A program made the translations under genes and the position numbers. Positions 48,551-57,667 of a stretch of DNA of 64,000 bases are shown here, piece after piece. Positions within the stretch are counted from its first letter, which is position 1. Every line of letters starts with the position of its first letter. Under the pieces are notes generated by a model that worked only from the letters and a program-made list of their open reading frames with translations, did not search any database and was not told the DNA's origin. Source of the stretch: Chelativorans xinjiangensis (GTDB lineage Bacteria; Pseudomonadota; Alphaproteobacteria; Rhizobiales; Rhizobiaceae); assembly GCF_009812055.1 (NCBI RefSeq), contig NZ_WQNH01000025.1, forward strand, positions 1 to 64,000, in the 5' to 3' direction.

Positions 48551-49247
48551 ATGGGTAGCATGCATACGCATGTCACATCAATCAACGGCGAACGGATTAG
48601 CGTAGCACCGAAGTCGACTGCCGTCGAACGGGTCGGGCAGCCCAAGGTCGCAAAGCTCCAGCTGAACCCGGATGGATCGCTTGTGGAACTGGAACCTGGC
48701 GACTGGTTCGTGTGCTTCGTTTCCGGAATCTACAAGCAGTGGTGGCACCCGTTCGTTCATCGTCGGCACAAGCACGTCTTTGCCATGCGCCCGGCCGAAA
48801 ACTGCAAGTGGACGCTTTTTGAGCCGTGGTGGACGCGGCTTCTGACCGCGACCATTACGAGCGAACAGGCGAAGAAGTTTCTGCGCTGGGGTGCTCTTGG
48901 AGATGTGCTCCTGGTGCGCGAGGCGATCCCTGGCAACGCCGGCCAGTTCCGCGGCTGGATGAACTGTGCTGCTCTTGCCGCGTATCTGCTCGGTCGCCCG
49001 TACTTGGGTATGGACACCGCATGCCCTCTACCGGCGCCTGATCCGCGAACCGAATGTCTGCCACGTCGACGTATCCGAGTTGCTGCAACGTGACCTCTCG
49101 GAAGTCGGCGTGGCGGGGTCGCGGACGATTGAGGCCTGTGACGAATGCCGGCCTGACCATCCCAAGCGCCGCCCGGGCGCGTCGAAACCGTTCTGCATGA
49201 ACTGCGGCCGCGATCTCGTGGACCTGCCGGCAATGGCGGGGAAGTAA
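48551..49247 (+). pseudogene. Conserved-looking protein with CxxC pairs, frameshifted
   Basis: The first frame (from 48551) contains GDWFVCFVSGIYKQWWHPFV, FEPWWTRLLTATITSEQAKK and FRGWMNCAALAAYLLGRPYL. Near 49018-49024 the sense moves to another frame with LYRRLIREPNVCHVDVSELL and ends with two CxxC pairs (CDECRPDHPKRRPG and PFCMNCGRDL), a likely zinc site. Together about 230 residues. I do not recognise a family. One small indel separates the halves, so a sequencing error is possible. Confidence 0.5.
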
Positions 49248-49288
49248 ATGGCCCAGATCCGTATAGCGACCAGGAGAGCAAGCATCCG

Positions 49289-50647
49289 ATGAATCTGAAA
49301 TTCCTCGGCGGTGTCGGAACCGTCACGGGCTCGAAATACCTCCTTGAGTTCGACGGAGCCCGCGTGCTCGTCGACTGCGGGTTGTTTCAAGGTTTCAAGC
49401 AGCTGCGCCTGCGCAACTGGGCGCCGTTTCCGGTCGATCCCGCGAGCATCGATGCGGTCATCCTCACCCACGCGCACCTCGACCATACCGGCTACCTGCC
49501 CTTGCTCGTCAGGAACGGTTTTTCGGGACCGGTCATCTGCACGGAGGCGACGCGCGATCTTTGCGCGATCCTTTTGCCCGACAGCGGCTTTCTGCAGGAA
49601 AAGGACGCCGACTACGCCAACCGCCACGGCTTCTCGAAGCATCATCCGGCACTGCCGCTTTACACGCGCCGCGACGCTGAAGTGTCGCTGGCGCGGTTCG
49701 CACCCGTGCCGTTCAGGAAGGAACGTACGGTTTCGGGCGGACTTTCGGTCCGCTTCCTGCCGGCGGGACACATCCTGGGGGTGGCGATCGTGGAAGTGAA
49801 ATATGCGGATCGCACCATCGTCTTTTCGGGCGATCTCGGCCGGACGAACAGCGCGACGATGCTCGACCCCAGCCCGGTCAGCCATGCCGATTATCTTCTG
49901 GTGGAGTCCACCTACGGCAATCGTCGGCATGAAAAGCGGGATCCGGAGGAAGCCCTTGCCGATGTGATCACTCGTACGGCGGGTCGTGGCGGAACGGTGC
50001 TTATCCCCGCCTTCGCTGTCGGGCGGGCGCAGACCCTTCTGTTCCATCTGCAGCGCCTCAAGGAGATGCGACGCATTCCCGACATTCCCGTTTTCCTCGA
50101 CAGTCCCATGGCGGTGAATGCCAGCGAGGTGTTCTGCAAGCATCTCGGGGACCACCGACTGACCGCCGATCAGTGCAGGTGGTCGTGCAACGTCGCGCAC
50201 TATGTGCGCGAAACCGAGGAGTCGAAGGCACTTGATCGGGATCCGATGCCGAAGGTCATCATCTCGGCGAGCGGTATGGCAACCGGCGGTCGGGTTCTGC
50301 ATCATCTCAAGCGCTACGCACCGGATGCGCGCAACACGATCCTGTTTTCCGGCTTCCAGGCCGGCGGCACGCGCGGCGCGGCCATCACGGCCGGAGCGGA
50401 AAGCGTGAAGATCCATGGTGCGCAGGTCCCGATCCGTGCGGAGGTTGACAACCTGCACATGCTGTCGGCACATGCAGACGCGGACGAGATCATGCACTGG
50501 CTCGGCAACTTCGCCGAACCGCCGCGCATGACCTTCATCACCCATGGTGAACCGGAGGCCGCGGACGCGCTGCGCCACAGGATCGAGAGTGAGTATGGCT
50601 GGGCCTGCTGGGTGCCCGAGCACCGGGAGGAGACCGTCCTCACATGA
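49289..50647 (+). CDS. Beta-CASP metallo-beta-lactamase nuclease
   Basis: A 452-residue RNA-processing type hydrolase. The MBL part has the zinc motif THAHLDHTGYLP, later LPAGHILGVA and FSGDLGR; the beta-CASP insert follows (ADYLLVESTYGNRRHEKRDP, LIPAFAVGRAQTLLFHLQRL, PVFLDSPMAVNASEVF) and the C-terminal motifs are VIISASGMATGGRVLHHLKR and LHMLSAHADADEIMHWL. The HAD of the last motif is typical. These enzymes cut or degrade RNA. The stop overlaps the start of the phosphorylase gene, so it is tied to the nucleotide genes downstream. Confidence 0.92.
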   Translation: MNLKFLGGVGTVTGSKYLLEFDGARVLVDCGLFQGFKQLRLRNWAPFPVDPASIDAVILTHAHLDHTGYLPLLVRNGFSGPVICTEATRDLCAILLPDSGFLQEKDADYANRHGFSKHHPALPLYTRRDAEVSLARFAPVPFRKERTVSGGLSVRFLPAGHILGVAIVEVKYADRTIVFSGDLGRTNSATMLDPSPVSHADYLLVESTYGNRRHEKRDPEEALADVITRTAGRGGTVLIPAFAVGRAQTLLFHLQRLKEMRRIPDIPVFLDSPMAVNASEVFCKHLGDHRLTADQCRWSCNVAHYVRETEESKALDRDPMPKVIISASGMATGGRVLHHLKRYAPDARNTILFSGFQAGGTRGAAITAGAESVKIHGAQVPIRAEVDNLHMLSAHADADEIMHWLGNFAEPPRMTFITHGEPEAADALRHRIESEYGWACWVPEHREETVLT

Positions 50648-52185
50648 GCACAAGGCGCATCGGCGACACGAAGCAGCCAGTCCCGGACTCAAACGTCTTG
50701 CGTGCGCGGCGGCTGGGCATAGACACGCAATACGAAGCGGTTGTCTTCATGCACAACGACTGTCCGGTCTGCCGCTCGGAAGGCTTCACCTCCCATGCCC
50801 GCGTGCGCCTGACGCATGGCGGGCACACGGTCATCGCGACGCTCTACCACACCACGGGTGATCTCCTTTCGCGCGATGAGGCGGGCCTGTCGGATGCCGC
50901 CTGGCGGCGGCTCGGCCTGCGTGACGGCGAAACGGTGACGGTGAGCCATCCTCGCCCGCTGGACTCGCTGAGGAGCGTGCGCGGCAAGGTCTATGGACGG
51001 CGGCTCGATGCGGGTGCATTCAAGGAAATTGTCGGCGACATCGTCGCCGGCCGTTATTCGGACATCCATCTTTCCTCCTTCATCACGGCCTGTTCCGCGC
51101 GGCCGCTCGACCACGACGAAACCGTCGCGCTGACGAAGGCCATGACCGAGGCCGGCGACCGGCTGGCCTGGGACACGCGACCGGTCGTCGACAAGCATTG
51201 TGTCGGCGGTCTTCCGGGAAACCGGACCACCCCCATCGTTGTGGCGATCGCAGCCGCCTGCGGTCTCACCATGCCAAAGACCTCCTCACGCGCCATCACG
51301 TCGCCCGCTGGAACGGCGGACACCATGGAGACGCTGGCGCCGGTCGATCTCGACCTTCCGGTCATGCGGCGGGTGGTCGAGCAGGAGGGCGGGTGCGTGG
51401 TATGGGGCGGCGCGGTGCGGCTGAGCCCCGCGGACGACACGCTGATCCGTGTCGAGCGGGCGCTCGATCTCGATAGCGAGGGCCAACTCGTGGCCTCCGT
51501 GCTGTCGAAGAAGATCGCCGCAGGCGCCTCCCATGTCGTCCTCGACCTGCCGGTGGGGCCGACGGCGAAAGTGCGCGGCCCAGAGGCCGCGGCGGCCCTG
51601 TCGCAAAGCCTTGTGGCAGTTGCCCGCGCGTTCGATATCGAGGCGCGCGCGATCATCACGGACGGGCGTCAGCCGGTCGGCCGCGGCATCGGGCCCGCCC
51701 TCGAAGCGTGGGATGTCCTGGCTGTGCTGCAAGCTGCGCCGAATGCCCCGCAGGATCTGCGCGAACGGTCCGTCGCTCTGGCGGCGACCCTGCTTGAGCT
51801 CGGCGGAGCCGCGGCGGAGGGCAGGGGCGCCGAGCTTGCCACCCGCACGCTCCATGAGGGTCGGGCGTGGCAGAAGTTCCAGCGTATCTGCGCGGCACAG
51901 GGCGGGATGCGCGAGCCGCCAAGAGCGGCCCACCGCAGTCCCGTCCTCGCGGTAAGGAGCGGAAAGGTCACCGCAATCGACAATCGCCGCCTGGCCAAGG
52001 TGGCCAAGCTTGCCGGGGCGCCGGACGACAAGGCCGCGGGGGTCGAACTCCACGTCCGCCTCGGTGCAACGGTCGACGCCGGCGAGCCACTTTATACCGT
52101 GCACGCCGAGGCGCCGGGTGAGCTTGCCTACAGCCTCGACTACGTGGCGGCGAACGCAGACATCATCGAGGCGAGGGAAGCGTGA
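50644..52185 (+). CDS. AMP phosphorylase / thymidine phosphorylase-family enzyme
   Basis: A 513-residue protein. Like archaeal AMP phosphorylase it has an extra N-terminal domain (about 1-90), then the glycosyltransferase family 3 core with DKHCVGGLPGNRTTPIVVAI for phosphate binding and SSRAITSPAGTADTMETLAP. That second motif is the variant seen in nucleoside-5'-phosphate phosphorylases rather than in DeoA. The likely reaction is AMP (or another NMP) plus phosphate to ribose-1,5-bisphosphate plus base. No RuBisCO gene or ribose-1,5-bisphosphate isomerase is nearby. It overlaps both neighbours. Confidence 0.85.
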   Translation: MSTRRIGDTKQPVPDSNVLRARRLGIDTQYEAVVFMHNDCPVCRSEGFTSHARVRLTHGGHTVIATLYHTTGDLLSRDEAGLSDAAWRRLGLRDGETVTVSHPRPLDSLRSVRGKVYGRRLDAGAFKEIVGDIVAGRYSDIHLSSFITACSARPLDHDETVALTKAMTEAGDRLAWDTRPVVDKHCVGGLPGNRTTPIVVAIAAACGLTMPKTSSRAITSPAGTADTMETLAPVDLDLPVMRRVVEQEGGCVVWGGAVRLSPADDTLIRVERALDLDSEGQLVASVLSKKIAAGASHVVLDLPVGPTAKVRGPEAAAALSQSLVAVARAFDIEARAIITDGRQPVGRGIGPALEAWDVLAVLQAAPNAPQDLRERSVALAATLLELGGAAAEGRGAELATRTLHEGRAWQKFQRICAAQGGMREPPRAAHRSPVLAVRSGKVTAIDNRRLAKVAKLAGAPDDKAAGVELHVRLGATVDAGEPLYTVHAEAPGELAYSLDYVAANADIIEAREA

Positions 52186-53093
52186 TGCGGCCACTCATTG
52201 TCACGCTGCGCGAAGGCGAAACGCTCGCGAAGCCACTGGCGGAGGCTGTCGGCGGGGAGGTTGCTTGCGTCGAAGTCCGTCGCTTCCCCGACGGCGAGAC
52301 CTATCTAGGCTACGATACGGCTCCTTCGGGGAGGTCTGTCCTGCTGCTTTGCTCGCTCGACCGGCCGGCCGACAAGTTCCTCCCGCTCATGTTTGCCGCC
52401 GACACGGCCCACGACCTGGGTGCGGCATCGGTGGGGCTCGTGAGCCCGTATCTGGCCTATATGCGGCAGGATCGGCGTTTCCGGCCAGGCGAAGCGGTCA
52501 CCTCGACCTATTTCGCCAGGATTCTGTCCGGTCACGTCGACTGGCTGGTCACAGTCGACCCGCACCTTCATCGGCACAGTTTACTCTCCGAGCTGTACGA
52601 CATGCCGGCAGTGGCATTGCACGCAGCACCGCTGATCGCCGAGTGGATTCGTCAATCCGTAGAGCGGCCTCTTCTCGTCGGCCCGGACGAGGAGAGCGAG
52701 CAGTGGGTGGCCGCGGTCGCGCGCGAGGCACGCGCGCCGCATGTAGTGCTGCGCAAGATCCGCCGTGGGGATCGCGACGCCGAGATTTCGGTCCCGGACA
52801 TCGATGAGTGGCGCGAGTGCACGCCAGTGTTGGTCGACGACATCGTCTCGACCGCGCGTACGATGATCGAGACGGTGCGCCATCTCCTGCGTGTCGGCAT
52901 GCGGCCGCCCGTATGCGCTGCGGTACACGGCCTGTTCGCGGGCAACGCCTATCAGGAGCTGCTCCAGGCTGGCGCGGCACGCGTCGCGACGTCGAACACC
53001 GTCGCCCATGCTTCCAACGCCATAGACGTCACTGGACTGCTTGCGCGCGCGGTTCGCGGCATGCTCGCGAAGACCTTGCCTCGACGACGCTAA
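52185..53093 (+). CDS. Ribose-phosphate pyrophosphokinase (accessory)
   Basis: A 302-residue PRPP synthetase-like enzyme. VEVRRFPDGETYLGYD, the catalytic loop YLAYMRQDRRFRPGEAVTST, VDPHLHRH for metal/ATP, and the PRPP loop VLVDDIVSTARTMIET are present. The PRPP loop has the VDDIVSTxxT form of the class III/archaeal-like group rather than VDDMIDTGGT. ATG 52185 (GTG 52182 also open) overlaps the stop of the phosphorylase gene. It is unlikely to be the housekeeping prs, given its place beside the NMP phosphorylase. Confidence 0.88.
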   Translation: MRPLIVTLREGETLAKPLAEAVGGEVACVEVRRFPDGETYLGYDTAPSGRSVLLLCSLDRPADKFLPLMFAADTAHDLGAASVGLVSPYLAYMRQDRRFRPGEAVTSTYFARILSGHVDWLVTVDPHLHRHSLLSELYDMPAVALHAAPLIAEWIRQSVERPLLVGPDEESEQWVAAVAREARAPHVVLRKIRRGDRDAEISVPDIDEWRECTPVLVDDIVSTARTMIETVRHLLRVGMRPPVCAAVHGLFAGNAYQELLQAGAARVATSNTVAHASNAIDVTGLLARAVRGMLAKTLPRRR

Positions 53094-53099
53094 GCAAGG

Positions 53100-53500
53100 A
53101 AGAACGGGGACTCACCATCGCCATGATCGGCGACGGCGTCAATGACGCGCCGGCGCTCGTCGAATCCGATCTCGGCATTGCGATCGGCGCCGGCACCGAA
53201 GCGCCATCGAGTCGGCGGACGTCGTGCTGGTGCGCAACGATCCCAGGGACGTTTTCGCTATCCTGGCGCTGTCGCGCGCGACCTACGGCAAGATGATCCA
53301 GAACCTGTTGTGGGCGACCGGCTACAACACCTTCGCCATTCCGCTTGCGGCAGGCGTTGCCTATTCGTGGAGTCTCCTGCTGACGCCGGCCCTCGGCGCG
53401 GCCCTCATGTCGCTCAGCACCGTCATCGTGGCCATCAACGCCAAGCTCGTGGAGCGGGCTCGGAGGCTGGTCGCCAGCACCGGCGAGGATGAACATGTCG
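53100..53500 (+). pseudogene. Copper-type P-ATPase C-terminal fragment, frameshifted
   Basis: The frame reads [20 protein letters not shown] then [10 protein letters not shown], the hinge motif of P1B ATPases; a shift near 53200 moves the sense to [20 protein letters not shown], and [39 protein letters not shown], the last helices. About 130 residues of a roughly 800-residue protein remain. It abuts the PRPP synthetase stop. Confidence 0.8.
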
Positions 53501-53549
53501 ATGATGATCGGTGTCGGGCGGTGTCTATGAACTCTGTCGCCGTTCCGGC

Positions 53550-54200
53550 CTATGCGTGGGCCTGTGACGTAGCCTGCTCGGAGCCGGTGAGCGGCAATCC
53601 GGCCGTGGCAAGCTTCTGGAAATGGTCGTCAAGTTCGACGGGCTGAAGGGGGTACCCGCTTTCGACCCACCAGCCGAGAAGGGCCAGGAACGCTCCTGTC
53701 AGGAACTCGACCGCAATTTGATCGGGAATGCCGTCGGGCGTTCGGCCCGCAAGCTCGCAACGCACGGCCTTTCGTACTTTGTCGCGGAGCTGGTCGTGGA
53801 TGGCGTCGCGCCGATCCGCAATCAAAGCCCTGTGCAAGGGTCCGAATTCGAGCGCATGCTCGAACATCGGCAGGCTGAAGGCGAAGGCTTGGTCGCCCTC
53901 ATGCTGCGATCCGCGCGCCCGCCCAATTTTCTGGAGGTGGTCCTCCATCGTTGCCTGACGCAATGCCTCCTTGTCCTCATAGTGGGTGTAGAAGGTAGAC
54001 CGCCCCACATTGGCGCGGGCGCAGATTTCTTCCACTGTAATCGCAGCGAAACCCCGCTCAGGGATCAACTCGACGAGCGCCTGCTTCAGCAAGGCGCGCG
54101 TGCGAGCCACGCGCCGGTCGATCGCGACCGGCCGGTCATTCGTGCGACTTTTCGTGTGCATTTCCACTTCGCCTGTTCGGTTGCAGACAGCGGCCTTCAC
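53550..54200 (-). CDS. TetR-family regulator
   Basis: A 216-residue protein, or about 203 from a later ATG (MHTKSRTND). The helix-turn-helix is at about residues 35-75 ([38 protein letters not shown]). The ligand domain ends with [20 protein letters not shown], typical of the TetR_C_33 type. It is divergent from a membrane methyltransferase, and paired palindromes lie between them, so it probably represses that gene and itself. Confidence 0.88.
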   Translation of the reverse strand: MKAAVCNRTGEVEMHTKSRTNDRPVAIDRRVARTRALLKQALVELIPERGFAAITVEEICARANVGRSTFYTHYEDKEALRQATMEDHLQKIGRARGSQHEGDQAFAFSLPMFEHALEFGPLHRALIADRRDAIHDQLRDKVRKAVRCELAGRTPDGIPDQIAVEFLTGAFLALLGWWVESGYPLQPVELDDHFQKLATAGLPLTGSEQATSQAHA

Positions 54201-54226
54201 GATGTCTAGGAACTCTGATTCCAGAC

Positions 54227-54259
54227 ATACTGTCCAGTATCATACTGTGCGTCCAGTAT
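54227..54259. promoter_or_regulatory. Tandem palindromic operator, TetR/methyltransferase spacer
   Basis: ATACTGTCCAGTAT (54227-54240) and ATACTGTGCGTCCAGTAT (54242-54259) share ATACTG/CAGTAT half-sites with spacers of 2 and 6 bp. Their place between a TetR gene and its divergent neighbour fits the TetR binding site. Confidence 0.65.
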
Positions 54260-54282
54260 CTCAACCAATCGGGAGAAAGATC

Positions 54283-55131
54283 ATGCATGGACTGCGGCAC
54301 GTACATGGACCCTCGGCCGGCTCAAGGCTCGGTCATTTCCGGATCATACTTGTCGCGAAGCTTGCCTTCGTCATCGCCCTGCTGGCTTTGGTGCCTTACT
54401 GGACCGGACTGCTGAGCTGGGCCGTGGCCTTGCATGCTGTACTTGTCGCGTTGCTGCTCGGTTTAGGGGCGGTCGCTCTGTTCCGTCACGGCATGGCCAC
54501 CCAAGGAAGCGCGCATGACGACGCGCACGGCAATGCGGGCATCACGATCCATGGCGCCGCCTTCTACGACCTGGTCGCATCGGTGATGACGCTTGGACGG
54601 GAGCGGCGGCTGCGTGAAGCGATGCTCGGCGTCGTGCGGCTACGGCCGGGTGAGGCAATGCTTGACGTCGCTTGCGGCACGGGTACGCTCGCCATCGCTG
54701 CCGCGGGCGAGGTAGGGGCGTCGGGAGAGGTCGTCGGCGTGGACGCCTCGAAGGAAATGCTCGAACGGGCGACAGTCAGGGCGCGACGTGCGGGAGTGGT
54801 GGTGCAATTCAGACAGGGCACGGCCCAGTCCCTTTCCTTCCCGGATGCACACTTCAACGTAGTGACGGGAACGCTGATGCTGCACCATATTTCCCCCGAG
54901 GCGCGGGCGGCCTTCGCCCGCGAAGCGCGGCGCGTGCTGAAACCGGGCGGTCGCCTGGTGCTGATCGATTTCGGCGTGGCGAGCGGAGCGGCCAAGCTGT
55001 TCGGCTTTCATTCGCATGGCGGGGTCGATCCCGACCATGCGGCGGCAAGGCTGCAGGAAATCGGCTTCGCGGATGTGCGTGTCAGCGAGCTGGGGATGAT
55101 GGGACTATACGCCATCGAGGCAAAGACATGA
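54283..55131 (+). CDS. Membrane-anchored SAM methyltransferase
   Basis: A 282-residue protein. Two N-terminal helices (about 25-45 and 48-68) anchor a class I methyltransferase with motif I LDVACGTGTLAIAAA, acidic loop VVGVDASKEML, motif post I and FNVVTGTLMLHHISPEA. The layout is like UbiE-type enzymes with a membrane anchor; the substrate is unknown. ATG 54283 follows GGGAGAAAG. Its stop overlaps the start of an MFS gene that is now broken, so the pair was once methyltransferase plus exporter. Confidence 0.85.
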   Translation: MHGLRHVHGPSAGSRLGHFRIILVAKLAFVIALLALVPYWTGLLSWAVALHAVLVALLLGLGAVALFRHGMATQGSAHDDAHGNAGITIHGAAFYDLVASVMTLGRERRLREAMLGVVRLRPGEAMLDVACGTGTLAIAAAGEVGASGEVVGVDASKEMLERATVRARRAGVVVQFRQGTAQSLSFPDAHFNVVTGTLMLHHISPEARAAFAREARRVLKPGGRLVLIDFGVASGAAKLFGFHSHGGVDPDHAAARLQEIGFADVRVSELGMMGLYAIEAKT

Positions 55132-55874
55132 CCGAGCCGGCAACTGAGCAGGAGATAGGTTGTACTATCCTCACTTGGGGATAGGATGCTGCAATGAGAC
55201 GATCGGCCGACTGCCGCATGGCAAGCGCGACTCCGTCGACGAGTTCATGGAAATTGCCAAGTATTTCTGATGCTCGCGATGTGCAAGCCCTCTTCGGATT
55301 GGACCGACAAGCAACGGCGCTTGCGCTCGCGGCATTCGGCGGCGGTTCGATGGTCGCCGCGCTGGCGCTTCCCAGGCTGCTCGAAGCGATTCCGGATCGC
55401 AGGGCCATGTTCCTTGGCGCGGCACTGCTCGCCGGGGGCACGCTGACGGCTGCGGCAGTGCCGGACTATGAATGGCTGCTACCGCTGTGGTTCATGATTG
55501 GATTGGGTTATTCCACAGCGCAGATCCCTGCAGGCCGTCTGCTGCGCCGATCGTCGAAATCCGAAGATCGTCCGGCCCTTTTTGCCACGCAGTTCGCCCT
55601 CTCGCACGCATGCTGGCTGATCGCCTCTCCGCTGGCCGGGTGGGCCGGCACCTCGATCGGCCTGCCGGCGACCGCGGTTCTGCTTTCTGCCCTTGCCGCG
55701 GCTGCAATTGTGATCGCTTCGCGTGTATGGCCTGCCGGCGACCCGGAAATCATCGAGCATGGGCATGACGATCTTCCAGCCGATCATCCGCACCTGAAGG
55801 GAGCGCGGCGCAACCGCCACGCGCACGCCTTCGTCATCGACGACCTGCACAGGGCGTGGCCTATGGGGGGCTGA
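55128..55874 (+). pseudogene. MFS exporter, N-terminal half deleted
   Basis: A start codon overlapping the methyltransferase stop gives MTEPATEQEIGCTILTWG and then a stop. From about 55280 an open frame (start uncertain at 55194) reads FGLDRQATALALAAFGGGSM, LPLWFMIGLGYSTAQIPAGR, and FALSHACWLIASPLAGWAGT, the C-terminal six helices of a major facilitator protein. About 200 residues including helices 1-6 are gone. Between the two parts an unrelated frame ends KRDSVDEFMEIAKYF, a fragment of some other gene. Confidence 0.7.
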
Positions 55875-56041
55875 CCGATCGATCGGGTGGGAAACGTCAT
55901 CGCGCTTGCCAGGCTGTTCGGTGTCGCATTCGCGGAGTTTCCAGCCCTTCATTGATGCAGATCATGGCTTCATCGAAGCTACAGGCCACTTTGCAGGCAT
56001 ATCAATCACGGCAATCCCAACGCGGTAAGGAGTGTAGACTG

Positions 56042-56149
56042 ATGATGGATGGATTTGGAGGCATGGGGTTCGGCGGAATCGGAATGCTGCTCATCCTGGT
56101 GTTGGTGGTTCTGGCGATTACGGCGCTGGTCAAATACCTGCGCAGCTGA
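56042..56149 (+). CDS. Tiny single-helix membrane peptide, copy B (35 aa)
   Basis: Sequence starts MMDGFGGMGFGGIGMLL and ends VLAITALVKYLRS, preceded by AAGGAG about 11 nt upstream. It is a close relative of the 32-residue peptide at 46485. Membrane insertion is clear from the sequence; function is unknown. Confidence 0.65.
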   Translation: MMDGFGGMGFGGIGMLLILVLVVLAITALVKYLRS

Positions 56150-56573
56150 GTCCCGGCGGACGCGTTGTGTCACGCTCTGGCGAAACCTGGTTGCTTGGCG
56201 GATATGGCGATGTCGGCCTCAAGACGGCGTGCAGACTTTGCGACATCCGGCGATCAGGCGGAAATCACCGCCTTGATGACCGCAGCCACCACCGTGTCCG
56301 CGCTGGGTTCCTCCCGAGGCGGGGTCGTTCACTCCGATGCGATCCTGACATTCGATGATGCGGCTCGCCTTCTTGCGGCCCATCTGCCTGAAACGGCAAT
56401 GTTGCTGAGCTTCGACAAACAAGTGAGCGTCTCTTCTTTGAAGACACTTCTTCCAAGCGCGGAGCAAGGACAGGCAGCAAGTTGCCGAAGACTTTGCGAG
56501 TGTCCCGCGGAGCCGGCTTAAATTTGCTCCGCCCGACTAAAGCGTCTCTCTGCCGCTTGTCCCGCCGTTTGAA
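56150..56573. other. Gene-free stretch
   Basis: About 420 bp. A plus-strand frame (56165-56521) contains VVHSDAILTFDDAARLLAAH, which reads like protein, but I cannot assign it and it lacks a good start. Possibly a relic. Confidence 0.4.
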
Positions 56574-56587
56574 TTGACGGGGATCAA
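56574..56587. promoter_or_regulatory. FixK/Fnr box for the first Spy-like gene
   Basis: TTGACGGGGATCAA. Rightward at -41.5 the start would be near 56622, 29 nt before ATG 56651. Confidence 0.8.
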
Positions 56588-56650
56588 TGCGGCGGAACGC
56601 CCGTGTCTTCATCTTGTGGTCGATAGTGGCTATACAAAGTGGAGGCGACA

Positions 56651-57202
56651 ATGCCGAACTGGAAGAAGGCGCTTTTGGCAGGAGCCGTGGTCCTGGCAGC
56701 GGCCGGGCCGGTGTTTGCCCATAGCAGTGACTGGCAGGAACGCAGGTCCGGTTGGGGCATGGGCCACATGATGGGTGGCTGGGACGGTCCTGGTCCGATG
56801 ATGGGCTACTACCGTGGGCGCGATTATATGCTCGACCGCGTCGACGGCCGACTGGCTCTCCTCGAGACCGAACTGAAGATCACCGAGGAGCAGGCTCCGA
56901 TGTGGAAGGAGCTGTCCGACACTATCCGCGCGTCGGCCAAGACCCACAACGACGCGATGGAAGAGATGATGGAAACCTTCCACAGCGATGATTTCTGGGA
57001 CAAGCCGCTGCCCGACAGGCTGGTCTTCCAGCAGACGCACATGGAAGCCCGCCTTGGGGAGATAAAGGCCGTCAGGCAAGCCGTGGACAAGTTCTATGCG
57101 GTGTTGAGCGACGAGCAGAAGAAGGTGGCCGACGAAATTGTCCTGCCGACCATGGGAATGGGCCCTTGGGGCGGCTATGGGTCCGGAATGATGATGCGGT
57201 AG
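56651..57202 (+). CDS. Spy/CpxP-like periplasmic protein (LTxxQ type)
   Basis: A 183-residue secreted protein. Signal peptide about 1-23 (AAAGPVFAHS), then a glycine/methionine/histidine-rich region (GWGMGHMMGGWDGPGPMMGY) and a helical part with LKITEEQAPMWKELSDTIR and YAVLSDEQKKVADEIVLP, which are the two LTxxQ-like motifs. Spy-like proteins prevent aggregation in the periplasm or sense metals. GGAGG lies 5 nt before ATG 56651. Confidence 0.82.
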   Translation: MPNWKKALLAGAVVLAAAGPVFAHSSDWQERRSGWGMGHMMGGWDGPGPMMGYYRGRDYMLDRVDGRLALLETELKITEEQAPMWKELSDTIRASAKTHNDAMEEMMETFHSDDFWDKPLPDRLVFQQTHMEARLGEIKAVRQAVDKFYAVLSDEQKKVADEIVLPTMGMGPWGGYGSGMMMR

Positions 57203-57667
57203 GGGTACCGCAAGCCCACGGCGCCGACGCGAGCGAAGGGCAGGCGGTTGCGATGAACAACCCTGAAACATCGGCCGTTTCCCTGATATGGTGATTGGTT
57301 CGTAGCGTGCTGCGCCGTCTTCTCTCACACAGCTCATCGCGTTCTGACGAACTATACGCTGGTCGACACGGGGACAAAGGTTTCGCTGGCTGAAACCCGA
57401 GATCACGCCTTCGTGCAGGCCATGGAGACTGAGGCGGGAGCGCTACGCTCCGGCGCACATCTAGAGACGCTCCCAAGCCTGGGAAACCGGCTTATGGTGG
57501 AACTGGCGGTCTACACCGCCGCCTGCGACCGCACGTTGCGGCGCATGTGGGTGAGAATATCGTCGCCCTCGCGGGCGACGGCTTGCGCGGGCACTATAGC
57601 CGTCCACACACCCTGTCTCATGGCGATCCCGTGTGCGACATGTGTTGGATAGCACACGCACCCGTAA
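57203..57667. other. Gene-free stretch
   Basis: 465 bp between the Spy-like gene and the Crp-type regulator. A small hairpin (GGAGCGctaCGCTCC near 57436) is visible; no convincing reading frame is recognised. Confidence 0.45.

Noticed and set aside
49028-50692. A 554-codon minus-strand open frame
   Set aside because: It is antisense to the beta-CASP nuclease gene, whose motifs are unmistakable on the plus strand.
50644-52185. Housekeeping thymidine phosphorylase (deoA)
   Set aside because: The extra N-terminal domain and the SSRAITSPAGTADTMETL motif match AMP-phosphorylase-type enzymes better, and the neighbours are not deoxynucleoside genes.
25527-53500. All P-type ATPase sequences as parts of one gene
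   Set aside because: The gene at 25527-27416 is complete and of a different subtype (TPC); only the three copper-type fragments might share a parent.
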